From JBJXGV01 sp046160485 (GTDB lineage Bacteria; Orphanbacterota; Orphanbacteria; JBJXGV01), in assembly GCA_046160485.1 (NCBI GenBank), contig JBJXGV010000028.1:372001-436000 (forward strand): 64,000 nt of DNA. The letters are read 5' to 3'. Below, in pieces: positions 19,368 through 28,706 of this stretch. Numbering within the stretch: the stretch's first letter is position 1; each line of letters begins with the position of its first letter. Made by a program: the position numbers and the translations under genes. Under the pieces are notes generated by a model. That model saw only the letters and a list, made by a program, of their open reading frames with translations. It was not told the DNA's origin and did no database searches.

Positions 19368-22300
19368 GGTTGGCGAACGGCGTGCCGTCTCGCAGCGACC
19401 CCGTGAGTCCTTCGAAGAAGAGATTGCGCGAGAGCTTGTACTCGACGCGAAGCTCGCGATCCGGTAGGAGACTTCGGCGCGTCACGCGGGGCCCGGTAAC
19501 AACATCGCCAGCGTCATCGCTGCCGAGGCGCTGCGAGTACGTCACGTCGATGTCCTCGAGGAACGTGCGCCCGACGCTCACCTGCGTTTCTCCGCCGACG
19601 TACTCCACGCCGATGTCGAACGGCGAGACGCCGCGCAAGAGTTCGCGCGAGAGGAGCGACGAGAACGACGAGAGCCAGGCCTCGCCGATTTGCGACGAGC
19701 CGCCGTTGCCGGGGCTTGTCTGCGTCGCGAGGAGCTGCAGGATTTCGTCGTACGACTTCCCCGTTTCCGAAGTCGCCGAGATCGAGAGCGAGTCGATCGG
19801 CCCCGTCACGCTCATCTCGATCTGCTCGCCGCCGGCTTCGGTCGTCGCTCTGGCGTTGAGGGAGAAGAAGAGCGCGTTGTCCGGGTTCGACCAAAAGATT
19901 TCCCCCTCCTCGATTCTGAGCTGCGTCGGGATCCAGCTGCCGATGAGCGAATAAGTGCCGCGAAGCGACTCGAGCGAGCCGACGAGGCCGAGCCCGCGCT
20001 CGCTGCGGAAGAGCGTTGCGTCGCCGAAGAGTTCGACATCCATCGCTTTGTTCGCGATCCAAAAATCTCGCGGCACGTTGATGTCGATCTCGCAGGTGAA
20101 TGGCGGGTTCGACGTCGGCTGGAAGATCGCGGGCGTCGAGACGCGCGTCGTGCCTCCCGCGAACGCTTGGCGCGCGGTCTCGGGCAGATTCAAGAGCGCG
20201 TCGAGAGGAGTCGCCTGTCCCGGTTGCGTGAAGTCTTGATCGACCACGCCTCCGAGGATGTCGATCGTCCCCGTCAGATGAGGAATCGGCTCGCCGAGGC
20301 TCGTGACCGCGGTGCCGACGCGTATATCGGCGTTGATCGTCGCGGCCGCGCCCGGGATCGACTCGAGATAGAAATTGCGCAGCGTCAGCGTGAGGTCCCA
20401 CGTCGTGATGTCGAGTGCGGTGAGGCCGAAGATCCCGTCGACGCGCACGGTCCCCTCTTCGCCGGAGCGCGCGGTGAGGTTGTCGACGCGAATCGTGTCG
20501 CCTTGCAGCAAGATGCGCCCTTCGATCGCCTCGAACGACTCGGCGAGATCGCGCAGATACGTCCTGCCGTTCGAGATGACGAACTCGCCGAAGAGCTGCG
20601 GCGCGGCGAGCGTTCCGCGCCCCTCGAACTGCGCGACGCTAAACTCTCCGCGCGTACGCCGCGTCTCGTCGACGATGAGCGGAAACAATCCAAGATCGCC
20701 GCGCGGGATCGACGCCGAAAGCGACAACGGCCGCTCCATGTTGAAATCGAGCGAGGATCGCGTCAGGTCGAGCCGCGCGGGAATGCGGACGGCGCCCGAA
20801 GACGCACCCCAGTCGGGGTTGAACTGAATGTCGAGCGCAAGCGTCGTGTCGGCGAGCGTCGCACGCCCGGAGATCGGGCCGAGATCGTTCCCCTGAATGA
20901 TGAGCGGCGTGAGCGAAAACAGGCCCTCGCCCGAGAGCGATTTCGGATCGCCGAAGAGCCGCCAGTCCGCGTTGAGAGCGCCGCCGACCTCGGCGAGGTC
21001 ATCCGACAGATCGCGAATCCAAGCAATCGGGAGCGAATCGGCGCGCAACGTCACGTCGGGCCGCAGAATCTGCCACAGGCGTTCGCGCGTGCTCCCGGTC
21101 GAGCTCGAAAGCCGCGTCGCAAGTGAATCGGCGAGTGTCCCGACGATCGCAACGCTGCTGCCGCCATTCGTGCCGGCGAGCGACACCGCGACGTCGAGGT
21201 CGCCCTCGCTCGTGTGATCCGCGGTGAGCGTGAAACTGACAAAGCCCGCGGTGTCGGCGTTCGCCGCGTCGCCGCTGGCGCGCAGCCGCACCTGCGGCAC
21301 ACCCCCGGAATGCGAGACCGAAAGCGAAAGATCCGTCCGGTCGAGAAGGTGCGAGGAGAGCGGCGCCGGCAGCTTCACGTCCGAGAGATCGAGATCGTTC
21401 CAGAGAACGCGCGCCTCTCTCTCCCCGTGCGCGTCGTATTCGCCGGACGCGACAAGTTCGCCCCCGTGAAACGGAATGTGAACGGGGAGAAGTCCGACGC
21501 GGTTGCCTTCTTTCCAAAGTTCGATCGGGTCGGGGTGTTCAGTGCGAACGCCGTCGCGGGTCACCGCGAATGACGTGATGAGAATCTGATCGGCCGGTTC
21601 GTCGTCCGTCCAATCGCCGCGCGCCTCGAACCCGACGTCGCCGATCATTCCCGCGACCTCCTCGAAGTACAGGTGGCGATTTTCATAGCGGATCGACGCG
21701 CGGGCGCCGCCGAGCGTCTGGCCCATTCCGGCGACGCCGAGCACAGATCCCTGCGCAACGACGGTTCGTTCGCCGTTTCGCAACGCATACGTCCCGTTCG
21801 CGGCGATCTCATCGAACGTGTAGTCGCGCACGCGCCAGTTGGCCCCTTCGAGCGCACCGTCGAAGAGAAGCTCGCCGCCCGTGCGCGCGATGCTGCCGTT
21901 AAACTGCGCGCGGCCACTCGTCGACGGTAGGTTGGCGAAAGCGCCAACGCGCGACAGATCCCCGAACGCCGCGTTCGCATCGAGATCGAAGTCGCCGTCG
22001 TGCGCGATCCATCCCGTCGCCGTCGTGGAACCGCCGAGCAAGCGGACCTCGAGGCGTCCCGCTTCGACCGCGCCGCGCTGGATGCGCCCGTCGAGACTGA
22101 GCGCATCGAACGGTATGTCGCGCACGCGCCCGGGCGAAAGCCGAAGCGAAACGTTCCCGTCGAGCGCCATGTACGAGCGCCCTGTCCCCGACCACGAAAC
22201 CCGCCCGGAGAGGTCCGTCGGCGGCAACCGGAGTGAGTCGGGCGCGAACTCCCGGATGTCGACGCCCGTGAACTCGAGCCACGCGTCATCGCGTTCCTCG

Positions 22301-23301
22301 ACGGCACTCGGTAGGCGCAGCGACCCGCGAACTCGAGCCCCGCCGCTTTCGGCGAGAAGCGAATCGACCACGAGCCCGTCGGCGCCCTTCGAGAGCCGCA
22401 CGTACGGAATCGATATCGCAAGCGCCCCGACTTCGCCGCGAAGAGTTCCGGCCAGCAAAAGCTCCTGCGGCGGGCCCGAGAGAGAAAACACGCCGGAGGC
22501 GCCCCCCGCTCGATCGAGTTTGGGAACGAGCAATGCGACATCCTCGAACCGCAACGTATCGACGACGACCGCAAGCGCGAGACCATGGCCCCGCGTCGCC
22601 ATCGCACCGTCGACGTGGAATCGCGAGCCGCCCGCTGTCACGTCGAGCGCCGCCACGCGCAACGAATCGGGCGCGAACGCGAGGGTGCCCGCCGCGCTCG
22701 CGAGCAGCGAGTCGATCGCGAACGTCACCGCGGGGATCCGCAGCGATGCAACACCCGCGTCGAGAGCGAGCGACGCTCGCAGATCGATCGACGCTACGTC
22801 GCGTCCCCCCAGACCGGAAACGCTTCCGCGCGTAATCAGGAGCGAGTCGACGCTGCGAATCGGAAGCGTCGGCAACACGATCTTCGCGGAATCGGAGTGA
22901 GTGCTATCGCGCAGCGCCGCGACGTCGACGCGCGGGCGCGCGATGGCCAGATAGCGGATACGCCGGTCGCGCAGCAATTCGCGCGGCGCGAATCGCACGA
23001 CGATCGAGTCCGCCTCGAACACCGTAGCGCCATTCCTGCGATCGAGGCGCACGTCGCGAGCGACGAACCCGCGCGTGTAGCTTCCGCCGATCCCGCCGAT
23101 CTCGAGCGAGTAGTTGCCGCTCGCGCTCACTTTGAGCTGGAGGTATTCCTCGATCGCAGCGCCGGGACCGCCGCCGGGTGTCAGCGCGCGCACGAGCGTG
23201 TGCCGAACATCGGCCGGCAGCGCCGCAAGAATGAAAACCGCCGCCGCGACCGCGAGAATCGCGAACGATGCGAGGCTGATCAGTGCGTGTCTCCAGTTCA
23301 C
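19339..23301 (-). CDS. tamB: TamB-like envelope assembly protein (DUF490 C-terminal domain)
   Basis: 1320 residues from the GTG at 23301; anything further upstream would run into the Omp85 gene that ends at 23310. A single N-terminal membrane helix (HALISLASFAILAVAAAVFIL) anchors a very long, beta-rich periplasmic protein. The last about 350 residues form the TamB/DUF490 domain (for example LQGDTIRVDNLTARSGEEG and GLVGSLESLRGTYSLIG) and end in a strand with a C-terminal aromatic residue (LDLKARVGY), as expected for docking to Omp85. TamB-type proteins bridge inner and outer membranes and carry lipids or help outer-membrane protein insertion. Gene order tamA-tamB supports the assignment. Confidence 0.88.
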   Translation of the reverse strand: MNWRHALISLASFAILAVAAAVFILAALPADVRHTLVRALTPGGGPGAAIEEYLQLKVSASGNYSLEIGGIGGSYTRGFVARDVRLDRRNGATVFEADSIVVRFAPRELLRDRRIRYLAIARPRVDVAALRDSTHSDSAKIVLPTLPIRSVDSLLITRGSVSGLGGRDVASIDLRASLALDAGVASLRIPAVTFAIDSLLASAAGTLAFAPDSLRVAALDVTAGGSRFHVDGAMATRGHGLALAVVVDTLRFEDVALLVPKLDRAGGASGVFSLSGPPQELLLAGTLRGEVGALAISIPYVRLSKGADGLVVDSLLAESGGARVRGSLRLPSAVEERDDAWLEFTGVDIREFAPDSLRLPPTDLSGRVSWSGTGRSYMALDGNVSLRLSPGRVRDIPFDALSLDGRIQRGAVEAGRLEVRLLGGSTTATGWIAHDGDFDLDANAAFGDLSRVGAFANLPSTSGRAQFNGSIARTGGELLFDGALEGANWRVRDYTFDEIAANGTYALRNGERTVVAQGSVLGVAGMGQTLGGARASIRYENRHLYFEEVAGMIGDVGFEARGDWTDDEPADQILITSFAVTRDGVRTEHPDPIELWKEGNRVGLLPVHIPFHGGELVASGEYDAHGEREARVLWNDLDLSDVKLPAPLSSHLLDRTDLSLSVSHSGGVPQVRLRASGDAANADTAGFVSFTLTADHTSEGDLDVAVSLAGTNGGSSVAIVGTLADSLATRLSSSTGSTRERLWQILRPDVTLRADSLPIAWIRDLSDDLAEVGGALNADWRLFGDPKSLSGEGLFSLTPLIIQGNDLGPISGRATLADTTLALDIQFNPDWGASSGAVRIPARLDLTRSSLDFNMERPLSLSASIPRGDLGLFPLIVDETRRTRGEFSVAQFEGRGTLAAPQLFGEFVISNGRTYLRDLAESFEAIEGRILLQGDTIRVDNLTARSGEEGTVRVDGIFGLTALDITTWDLTLTLRNFYLESIPGAAATINADIRVGTAVTSLGEPIPHLTGTIDILGGVVDQDFTQPGQATPLDALLNLPETARQAFAGGTTRVSTPAIFQPTSNPPFTCEIDINVPRDFWIANKAMDVELFGDATLFRSERGLGLVGSLESLRGTYSLIGSWIPTQLRIEEGEIFWSNPDNALFFSLNARATTEAGGEQIEMSVTGPIDSLSISATSETGKSYDEILQLLATQTSPGNGGSSQIGEAWLSSFSSLLSRELLRGVSPFDIGVEYVGGETQVSVGRTFLEDIDVTYSQRLGSDDAGDVVTGPRVTRRSLLPDRELRVEYKLSRNLFFEGLTGSLRDGTPFANLDLKARVGY

Positions 23302-23309
23302 GTCCGCAC

Positions 23310-25277
23310 CTAGAACGCCTGCCCGAGAGAGAGGTGAATTCCCCACGGGTCCTCGAGCCGGCCGTCGGAAAATTGCGCGCGCTTTAACTTTTGCGCGTAG
23401 TCGAGGCGCGCCGGCCCCACCGGCGTCGCTAGGCGAATCCCGATCCCAGCGCTGTAACGCACGTCGCCTCCGCCCACCGACGCTGGATCCGCCGAGAAGC
23501 GAAAATCCGCGCCGCGCACGTCGCTCCATTCGCCCCACGTGTTGCCGCCGTCCATGAAGATCGCCGCGCCGAACTTCCATACGATCGGAACGCGCCACTC
23601 GACGTTCGAGATCAACAGGAAGTTGCCGGGGCCGATCTCCTGCTCTTCGTACGCGCGAACGGTCGTCGCGCCTCCGAGGCGGAAGCGCTCGTGGTCCGGA
23701 ATTCCCGTGGAGTCGGTCAGCGTTCTGATCGAACCGACCTCGATGCGCGCGGCGATGACGGAGTTGAAGAGCGCCGGCCGGTAGACCGAAGCCGCCGCGC
23801 GGCCGCGCAGGAAATGACTATCGCCGCCCAAGTCCTTGCCCGCGACCTCGGTATTTCCTCGCAGATACGATCCGCGTGTCGGATTGAAGAAATCGTTCCG
23901 CCCATTGCGTTCGAGCGTGAAATCGAGGCTTCGCTTCACTTCGCGTCCGAGCAGTTGCGGATCGACCGGCTCGCTCGGATCTTCGGGATTCGCGGTCGTC
24001 AGGTTGTAGCCGAGGGTCGCCTTCAGCCGGGGCCGCAGTTCGCGGGCCAAGCTCGGCCGGACGCCCGTTTCCTCCAGTCGGTAGCTCGCGATGACATCGC
24101 CGCGCCGCTCGCCGATCAAGATCTCGAAGTTCTCGATATCGCGCCGGTCATGAAAAACGGAGACCGCCGCCTCGGTGCGCATGCCCAAGAGCCACGGTTC
24201 AACGAGCGTGAACTCGCCGCGGACGTTGTTCGCTTGTTCCGACAGTAGACGCGAACCGACGACGCGGGCCTCGCCGCGCACCAGAGAGCCGAAGAGATTT
24301 CGGTGCGTCCAATCGCCCGATAGCCGCAGGAAGTCGAGCGTCCCGTAGCCGACGCCGAAGCCGATCCACCGCTGCTGTTTCTCTTGCACGCGCACGACGA
24401 GATCGACGACGGTCGACTCCGCCTCGAGGCCGTCGGACTCGAACGCGACGCTCGAGAAGAGCGCCGTGCGATAGAGACGCGCCTGGCTCTCGAGAATCCG
24501 GCGGCGGCTGAAGACGTCGCCCTCGTGAATGAGAAGTTCGCGGCGAATCGAGCTGCCGAGCGTGCTCGCGTTCCCCTCGACGCGAATCGACCCGACGTAC
24601 GCGATCTTCCCTTCGTAGATGTCGAAGGCGATATCGGCGCTGTCGGCCGCCACGAGAGAATCGGCGGCGACATCGGTGTAGGTGTAGCCGCGGTCCGCGT
24701 AGATCGAATAGATGCGGTAGGAGTCCGAGGAGAGCAGGCCCGGATCGAACGCCTCGCCCGGTGTGAGACGAATCGCTTCGGAGAGATCTTCGAGCGGGAC
24801 GGTCTCATTGCCAGTAATGCGAATCGAGCGAACGTAAGTGCGGCGCCCTTCGCTGATGTTGATGCGCAAGGAGACTTCGCTGTCCGTTTCGCTCGCGAGA
24901 ATCTCGCCGCGCGCGACGCGAGCCGAGAGATACCCCGCGGCCTTGTATGCGCTCAGGAGCTTGTCGACGTCGGCGAGGACTTGCGACTCCCGGTAACGCG
25001 GCTTCCGGAAGATGCGGCCCTTCAGGCTCGGCATGATGCGAAGAATCTCGCCGCGCGAGAACGCGGTATTCCCGACGATCTCGACGCGTTCGATGACCGG
25101 CTCCGACCCGGAGCGGCGCTCGTAGCGCGCCTCCGCCGCACGGGGAGCGGCGAGGAAGATCAGAAGAAGAGCAAGCGGGAGCCGGCGCGCTATTTGGCCT
25201 CGGATCCCTTTGTCTCCTGCGCGGGGAGCGAGAACTGATGCACCGGTTCCTCGGCGCCGCGATGGCAGGTGTAACAC
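23310..25277 (-). CDS. Omp85-family outer-membrane protein, TamA-like (three POTRA domains)
   Basis: Up to 655 residues. After a hydrophobic signal segment (RRLPLALLLIFLAAP) come three POTRA domains, beginning at IERVEIVGN, YVRSIRITGN and YVGSIRVEGN, then a 16-strand-type barrel ending GIHLSLGQAF with the terminal aromatic signature. Three POTRAs rather than five, and direct adjacency to tamB, point to a TamA-like partner rather than the main BamA. The start is odd: the only ATG/GTG/TTG in frame before the signal peptide is a GTG at 25277, inside the cytochrome gene (88-base overlap). An AGGAG is placed for an ATC codon at about 25207, so the true start is unresolved. Confidence 0.85.
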   Translation of the reverse strand: MLHLPSRRRGTGASVLAPRAGDKGIRGQIARRLPLALLLIFLAAPRAAEARYERRSGSEPVIERVEIVGNTAFSRGEILRIMPSLKGRIFRKPRYRESQVLADVDKLLSAYKAAGYLSARVARGEILASETDSEVSLRINISEGRRTYVRSIRITGNETVPLEDLSEAIRLTPGEAFDPGLLSSDSYRIYSIYADRGYTYTDVAADSLVAADSADIAFDIYEGKIAYVGSIRVEGNASTLGSSIRRELLIHEGDVFSRRRILESQARLYRTALFSSVAFESDGLEAESTVVDLVVRVQEKQQRWIGFGVGYGTLDFLRLSGDWTHRNLFGSLVRGEARVVGSRLLSEQANNVRGEFTLVEPWLLGMRTEAAVSVFHDRRDIENFEILIGERRGDVIASYRLEETGVRPSLARELRPRLKATLGYNLTTANPEDPSEPVDPQLLGREVKRSLDFTLERNGRNDFFNPTRGSYLRGNTEVAGKDLGGDSHFLRGRAAASVYRPALFNSVIAARIEVGSIRTLTDSTGIPDHERFRLGGATTVRAYEEQEIGPGNFLLISNVEWRVPIVWKFGAAIFMDGGNTWGEWSDVRGADFRFSADPASVGGGDVRYSAGIGIRLATPVGPARLDYAQKLKRAQFSDGRLEDPWGIHLSLGQAF

Positions 25278-25600
25278 GTAACCTGGGGCGCTCCCTCATA
25301 GCTGAAGAACTGCTTGTTGATCTCCGCCACCATTTTGAACATCTCGCGGGCGGTCTTCTTGTGTTTGTTCTCGTCCGACGCGAAATCGTCCTTCACGTGG
25401 CAGAACGTGCACTTCTCGCCCATGGCGGTCGCAACGCCCACCATGATCGGCTTGAGTTCCGCCATCGTCGTCGTCTTCGGGAGAACCTGGAGATTCTTCG
25501 GTTCCGCGGACGCATCGTCAGCGATTGCGTTCGACACGTGGAATCCGGTGAGAAGCGCGAGGGCCGCTACAAAAACTCGAACTTGGTTTTTCTGGTTCAT
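25190..25600 (-). CDS. Diheme c-type cytochrome (reaction-centre cytochrome subunit-like)
   Basis: 136 residues with a Sec signal peptide (residues about 7-28) and two heme c motifs, CTFCH (64-68) and CYTCH (109-113). The surrounding pattern (MGEKCTFCHVKDDFAS, REMFKMVAEINKQFF, VTCYTCHRG) matches one repeat of the photosynthetic reaction-centre cytochrome c family, a fold that is widespread in non-phototrophs such as Acidobacteria. Periplasmic electron carrier; partner unknown. It is the first gene of the tamA-tamB group and overlaps the Omp85 gene. There are no photosynthesis genes here. Confidence 0.9.
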   Translation of the reverse strand: MNQKNQVRVFVAALALLTGFHVSNAIADDASAEPKNLQVLPKTTTMAELKPIMVGVATAMGEKCTFCHVKDDFASDENKHKKTAREMFKMVAEINKQFFSYEGAPQVTCYTCHRGAEEPVHQFSLPAQETKGSEAK

Positions 25601-25719
25601 CTCTCGAATTCACCTCTACTGATGGTCACGGTTTCGATTCCGACAGGGGGACGGCGCGGAGCATAGCAAACAGCCTTTCGGGAGTGCATCTCAATTCCTT
25701 CGAACGCGACCGCGGATCC

Positions 25720-25749
25720 TTGACAGCGCGGAAGCGCATCGCGTAGCGT
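25720..25749 (+). promoter_or_regulatory. Putative promoter of the small lipoprotein gene
   Basis: TTGACA (25720-25725), an 18-base spacer and TAGCGT (25744-25749). A TTG (25760) and ATG (25763) follow after 10 and 13 bases. The -35 is perfect and the -10 weak. This 160-base gap also holds the leader of the divergent cytochrome gene. Confidence 0.5.
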
Positions 25750-25759
25750 TGCCGCGATT

Positions 25760-26155
25760 TTGATGAACGCGCGCGACTTCGTTCGCACACTTCCCACTCA
25801 CATGGAACCGATGACCAAGCTGACGCGACATTCGATCGTGATCGTGATGACGGGCTTGCTCTGCACCGCCTGCGGCGCGAGCGATAAGAACAAAGCCCCG
25901 CGCGATCCGGCGCTCGATCAAAAAATCGAGAGGCTCCTCACGCTTATCCTCGAAGTCGAGCAGAGCGGAGCGGCCGCGGATGATTCGCTCGCGCTGGCCG
26001 CCAACGGGCTGATCGCGGAACTCGGCGGCGAAGATTCGGCCGCGAGCATCCTGGCGACACGCCTCTTGGACAACGCGGAACGATGGGTACCGCTGCTCGA
26101 TTCATTGGCGCGCGTCGCCACCGGCGCGGCAGCGATTACGCCGAGTTCGCCCTAA
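25760..26155 (+). CDS. Small putative lipoprotein of unknown function
   Basis: At most 131 residues and one of only two plus-strand genes. Possible starts are TTG 25760, ATG 25763, ATG 25802 and ATG 25811; none has a strong ribosome binding site. The sequence MTKLTRHSIVIVMTGLL followed by CTACG is a signal peptide ending in a probable lipobox, so the mature protein should be lipid-anchored. The rest is acidic and helical (LDQKIERLLTLILEVEQ, LALAANGLIAELG). I do not recognise a family. It ends tail to tail with rseP, the two stop codons overlapping by four bases. Confidence 0.6.
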   Translation: MMNARDFVRTLPTHMEPMTKLTRHSIVIVMTGLLCTACGASDKNKAPRDPALDQKIERLLTLILEVEQSGAAADDSLALAANGLIAELGGEDSAASILATRLLDNAERWVPLLDSLARVATGAAAITPSSP

Positions 26156-27477
26156 CGAAAGAGGCGGCGAATGTCGCCCGTCGTCACCGTGACCATCAGC
26201 AGAATGATCATGACCAACCCGATCTGCTGAAAAACGAGCCGCTGTTTGAGCGAAAGCGGCCGGCGAATCACCTTCTCGATCGCCATCAAAAAGAGATGCC
26301 CGCCGTCGAGAATGGGGATCGGGAACAGGTTCAAGACGGCGAGATTGACCGAGAGCATCGCGACAAGATTGATGAGCGCGGTAATTCCCCATCGTGCGCT
26401 CTCCCCTGCGATCTGTCCGATGCGAATTGGGCCGCCGATCGTGTCGAGATCGACGCGGAATCGCAAGAGCTGGACGAAGAAGCCAAACACGTCCTGCGTG
26501 ACGAGGAACGTACGCTCCATCCCCATCCAGACCGCGGTCCACGGCGCGAGCGCCTTGCGGTCGAGCTTCTGACCAATGCGAATGAGCCCGACTTTTTCGA
26601 CCTTCCCGTCCGCTCCCGGCACTTCCTCCGACTCGGGGACGATCGTCGCGTTCATCGGGGCGCCGGCGCGCGTCCACGCGATCTCGACGGGGACGCCGGC
26701 CTTCTGGCGGATCAGCCGCGCGACCTCGGACCAGCGATCGACGGGAGCGCCGTCGACCGAAACGAGGACGTCGCCCTTACGCAGGCCGGCGCGCCACGCC
26801 GGGCCGCGCTTCTGCACTTCGCCGATTTCCGCGGAGACGAACGGATAGAGTCCGAGCGCGAAGGTCGCGCGATCGCTCTTTTCGAGCGGCACGGCGAGAT
26901 CCTGCACCGCGCCGCCGCGCTGCACGCGCACCGTTGCCGTTCCCGGAGCCGACCTGAAGACCTGCTCGTGGAACTCGGGCCAGTCGCCGACCGGCTTGCC
27001 GTTGACGGCCAGGACTTCGTCGCCTACTGCGAATCCCGCCTGCTGCGCGATGCCTTCCGGCTCGACCTCGCCGACCAATCGCGTCTTGACCGTGTCCGCG
27101 CCGAGGACGAGAAAAAGCCCTGCATAGATGGCGATCGCAAGCAGGTAGTTCATGAGCGGCCCGGCGATGATGATCGCCGCGCGCGCACGAGGCGGCTTCG
27201 ACATGAATTCGTCCGCGGCGCCGGTCTTCTCCTCGTCCGGGTCTTCGCCCGCCATCTTGACGTAGCCGCCGAACGGGACCCACGAGATGAGGTACTCGGT
27301 GTCGCCGCGTGTGACGCCCACCATCCGCGGCCCCATGCCGATCGAGAACTTGAGGACACGCACGCCGCAGCGCTTCGCAACCCAGAAGTGGCCGAACTCA
27401 TGAACAAGGACAAGAATGCCGAGCGTGAAGAGAAACGCGCCGAGCGTCGTTGCGCTTCCCACGAAGTCGAAATTCAT
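26152..27477 (-). CDS. rseP: RseP-type site-2 intramembrane zinc metalloprotease
   Basis: 441 residues from the ATG at 27477, which overlaps the dxr stop by four bases. The zinc motif HEFGH is at residues 26-30 in the first membrane helix. Two PDZ-like segments follow (around AQQAGFAVGDEVLAVNGKPV and AWRAGLRKGDVLVSVDG). The second metal-ligand motif is NLFPIPILDGGH. It cuts transmembrane anti-sigma factors after a first periplasmic cut. The order dxr-rseP is the conserved one. Confidence 0.96.
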   Translation of the reverse strand: MNFDFVGSATTLGAFLFTLGILVLVHEFGHFWVAKRCGVRVLKFSIGMGPRMVGVTRGDTEYLISWVPFGGYVKMAGEDPDEEKTGAADEFMSKPPRARAAIIIAGPLMNYLLAIAIYAGLFLVLGADTVKTRLVGEVEPEGIAQQAGFAVGDEVLAVNGKPVGDWPEFHEQVFRSAPGTATVRVQRGGAVQDLAVPLEKSDRATFALGLYPFVSAEIGEVQKRGPAWRAGLRKGDVLVSVDGAPVDRWSEVARLIRQKAGVPVEIAWTRAGAPMNATIVPESEEVPGADGKVEKVGLIRIGQKLDRKALAPWTAVWMGMERTFLVTQDVFGFFVQLLRFRVDLDTIGGPIRIGQIAGESARWGITALINLVAMLSVNLAVLNLFPIPILDGGHLFLMAIEKVIRRPLSLKQRLVFQQIGLVMIILLMVTVTTGDIRRLFR

Positions 27478-28643
27478 CGCGCCTCCGCTCCCTCGAGAAA
27501 TGTTTCCGCCGTTTCGCGCGCCCATCGATCGGCGGCGAGAATCGTTTCCAGATCAGGATAAGCCGTGTTGTCGTGGCGCGCCATCACGCGTTCGATCACC
27601 TCGGGAATACGTCCGAACGGGATGAGTTCCCCCAGAAAGCCGTTCACCGCGACCTCGTTGGCCGCGTTCAAGACGGCGGGCATCGTGCCGCCTTCGACGA
27701 GCGCGTCGTACGCGAGCGTTAGGCACGGGAAACGCGCCGGGTCGGGCGGTTCGAAGTGGAGCGCGCCGGCGCGCGCCAGATCGAGGCGCGGCCACGGCGC
27801 CGCGAGGCGCTCGGGATACGCGAGCGCGTACTGGATCGGCAGCCGCATGTCGGGCGCCGAAAGCTGCGCGATGATCGTCCCGTCCGCCAACTCGATCATT
27901 GCGTGAACGATCGACTCGGGATGAACGACGACCTCGAGTGCTGCATGCGGCAAGCCGAAGAGCCACTTCGCCTCGATCAACTCGATCCCCTTGTTGAAGA
28001 GCGTCGCCGAATCGATGGTGATCTTCTCGCCCATCTTCCATGTCGGGTGGCGGAGGGCCTGTTCGACGGTGACGCGCGCGATCGCCTCCGACGTCAGCTC
28101 GCGGAACGGGCCGCCCGACGCGGTGAGAATCACGCGCGCGATCGCGTCGCGCGACCGCCCCTCGAGGCATTGGTGCAGAGCCGCGTGCTCGCTGTCGACG
28201 GGGAGAACCTCGACGCCGCGCGTCTGCGCCTCGCGCATGACGATCTCCCCCGCGACGACGAGCGACTCCTTGTTCGCGATCGCCAGGCGGCGGCATTGCG
28301 CGATCGCCGCGATCGTCGGCACGAGCCCCGCGGCGCCCACGAGCGCGTTGACGCAGATATCGAATCGCTCCGCACGGATCATGTCGAGTAGTCCAGCGGC
28401 GCCCGCGAAAACCTCGACGCCCTTCGCATCGCGGCTGCGCGCGAGTTCGTGCGCGAGCGCCTCGTCGAGGAGCGCAACGCGGCGCGGCCGGAAGCGGCGG
28501 ATCTGCTCCACGAGACGCGCGATGTTCTTCGACGCGGAAAGCGCGACGACCTCGAACCGGTCTGGATGCGCCGCCACGACGTCGAGCGTCGAGACGCCGA
28601 TCGACCCGGTGGAGCCCAGTAGCGCGATGGATTGGCGAGTCAT
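27474..28643 (-). CDS. dxr: 1-deoxy-D-xylulose 5-phosphate reductoisomerase
   Basis: 389 residues. NADPH-binding loop LLGSTGSIGVSTLDVV, ANKESLVVAGE, metal and substrate site DSEHAALHQ, ASGGPF and the C-terminal NAANEVAV. Makes methylerythritol phosphate, the committed MEP-pathway step, feeding the UppS product encoded two genes upstream. GGTGA precedes the ATG. Confidence 0.97.
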   Translation of the reverse strand: MTRQSIALLGSTGSIGVSTLDVVAAHPDRFEVVALSASKNIARLVEQIRRFRPRRVALLDEALAHELARSRDAKGVEVFAGAAGLLDMIRAERFDICVNALVGAAGLVPTIAAIAQCRRLAIANKESLVVAGEIVMREAQTRGVEVLPVDSEHAALHQCLEGRSRDAIARVILTASGGPFRELTSEAIARVTVEQALRHPTWKMGEKITIDSATLFNKGIELIEAKWLFGLPHAALEVVVHPESIVHAMIELADGTIIAQLSAPDMRLPIQYALAYPERLAAPWPRLDLARAGALHFEPPDPARFPCLTLAYDALVEGGTMPAVLNAANEVAVNGFLGELIPFGRIPEVIERVMARHDNTAYPDLETILAADRWARETAETFLEGAEAR

Positions 28644-28706
28644 TTCACCTAGATGGTCGGGCGAAACGCGGATTCGGTTGAGGGCTCAGGCGATATCCGC
28701 GCCAGA

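Noticed and set aside
25190..25600. Phototrophy suggested by the reaction-centre-type cytochrome
   Set aside because: The protein has a single diheme repeat and no pigment or reaction-centre genes are nearby; this fold is common in non-phototrophs.
26083..27561. Long plus-strand open frame of about 490 codons opposite rseP
   Set aside because: Shadow of rseP; begins inside the lipoprotein gene and shows no recognisable domain.
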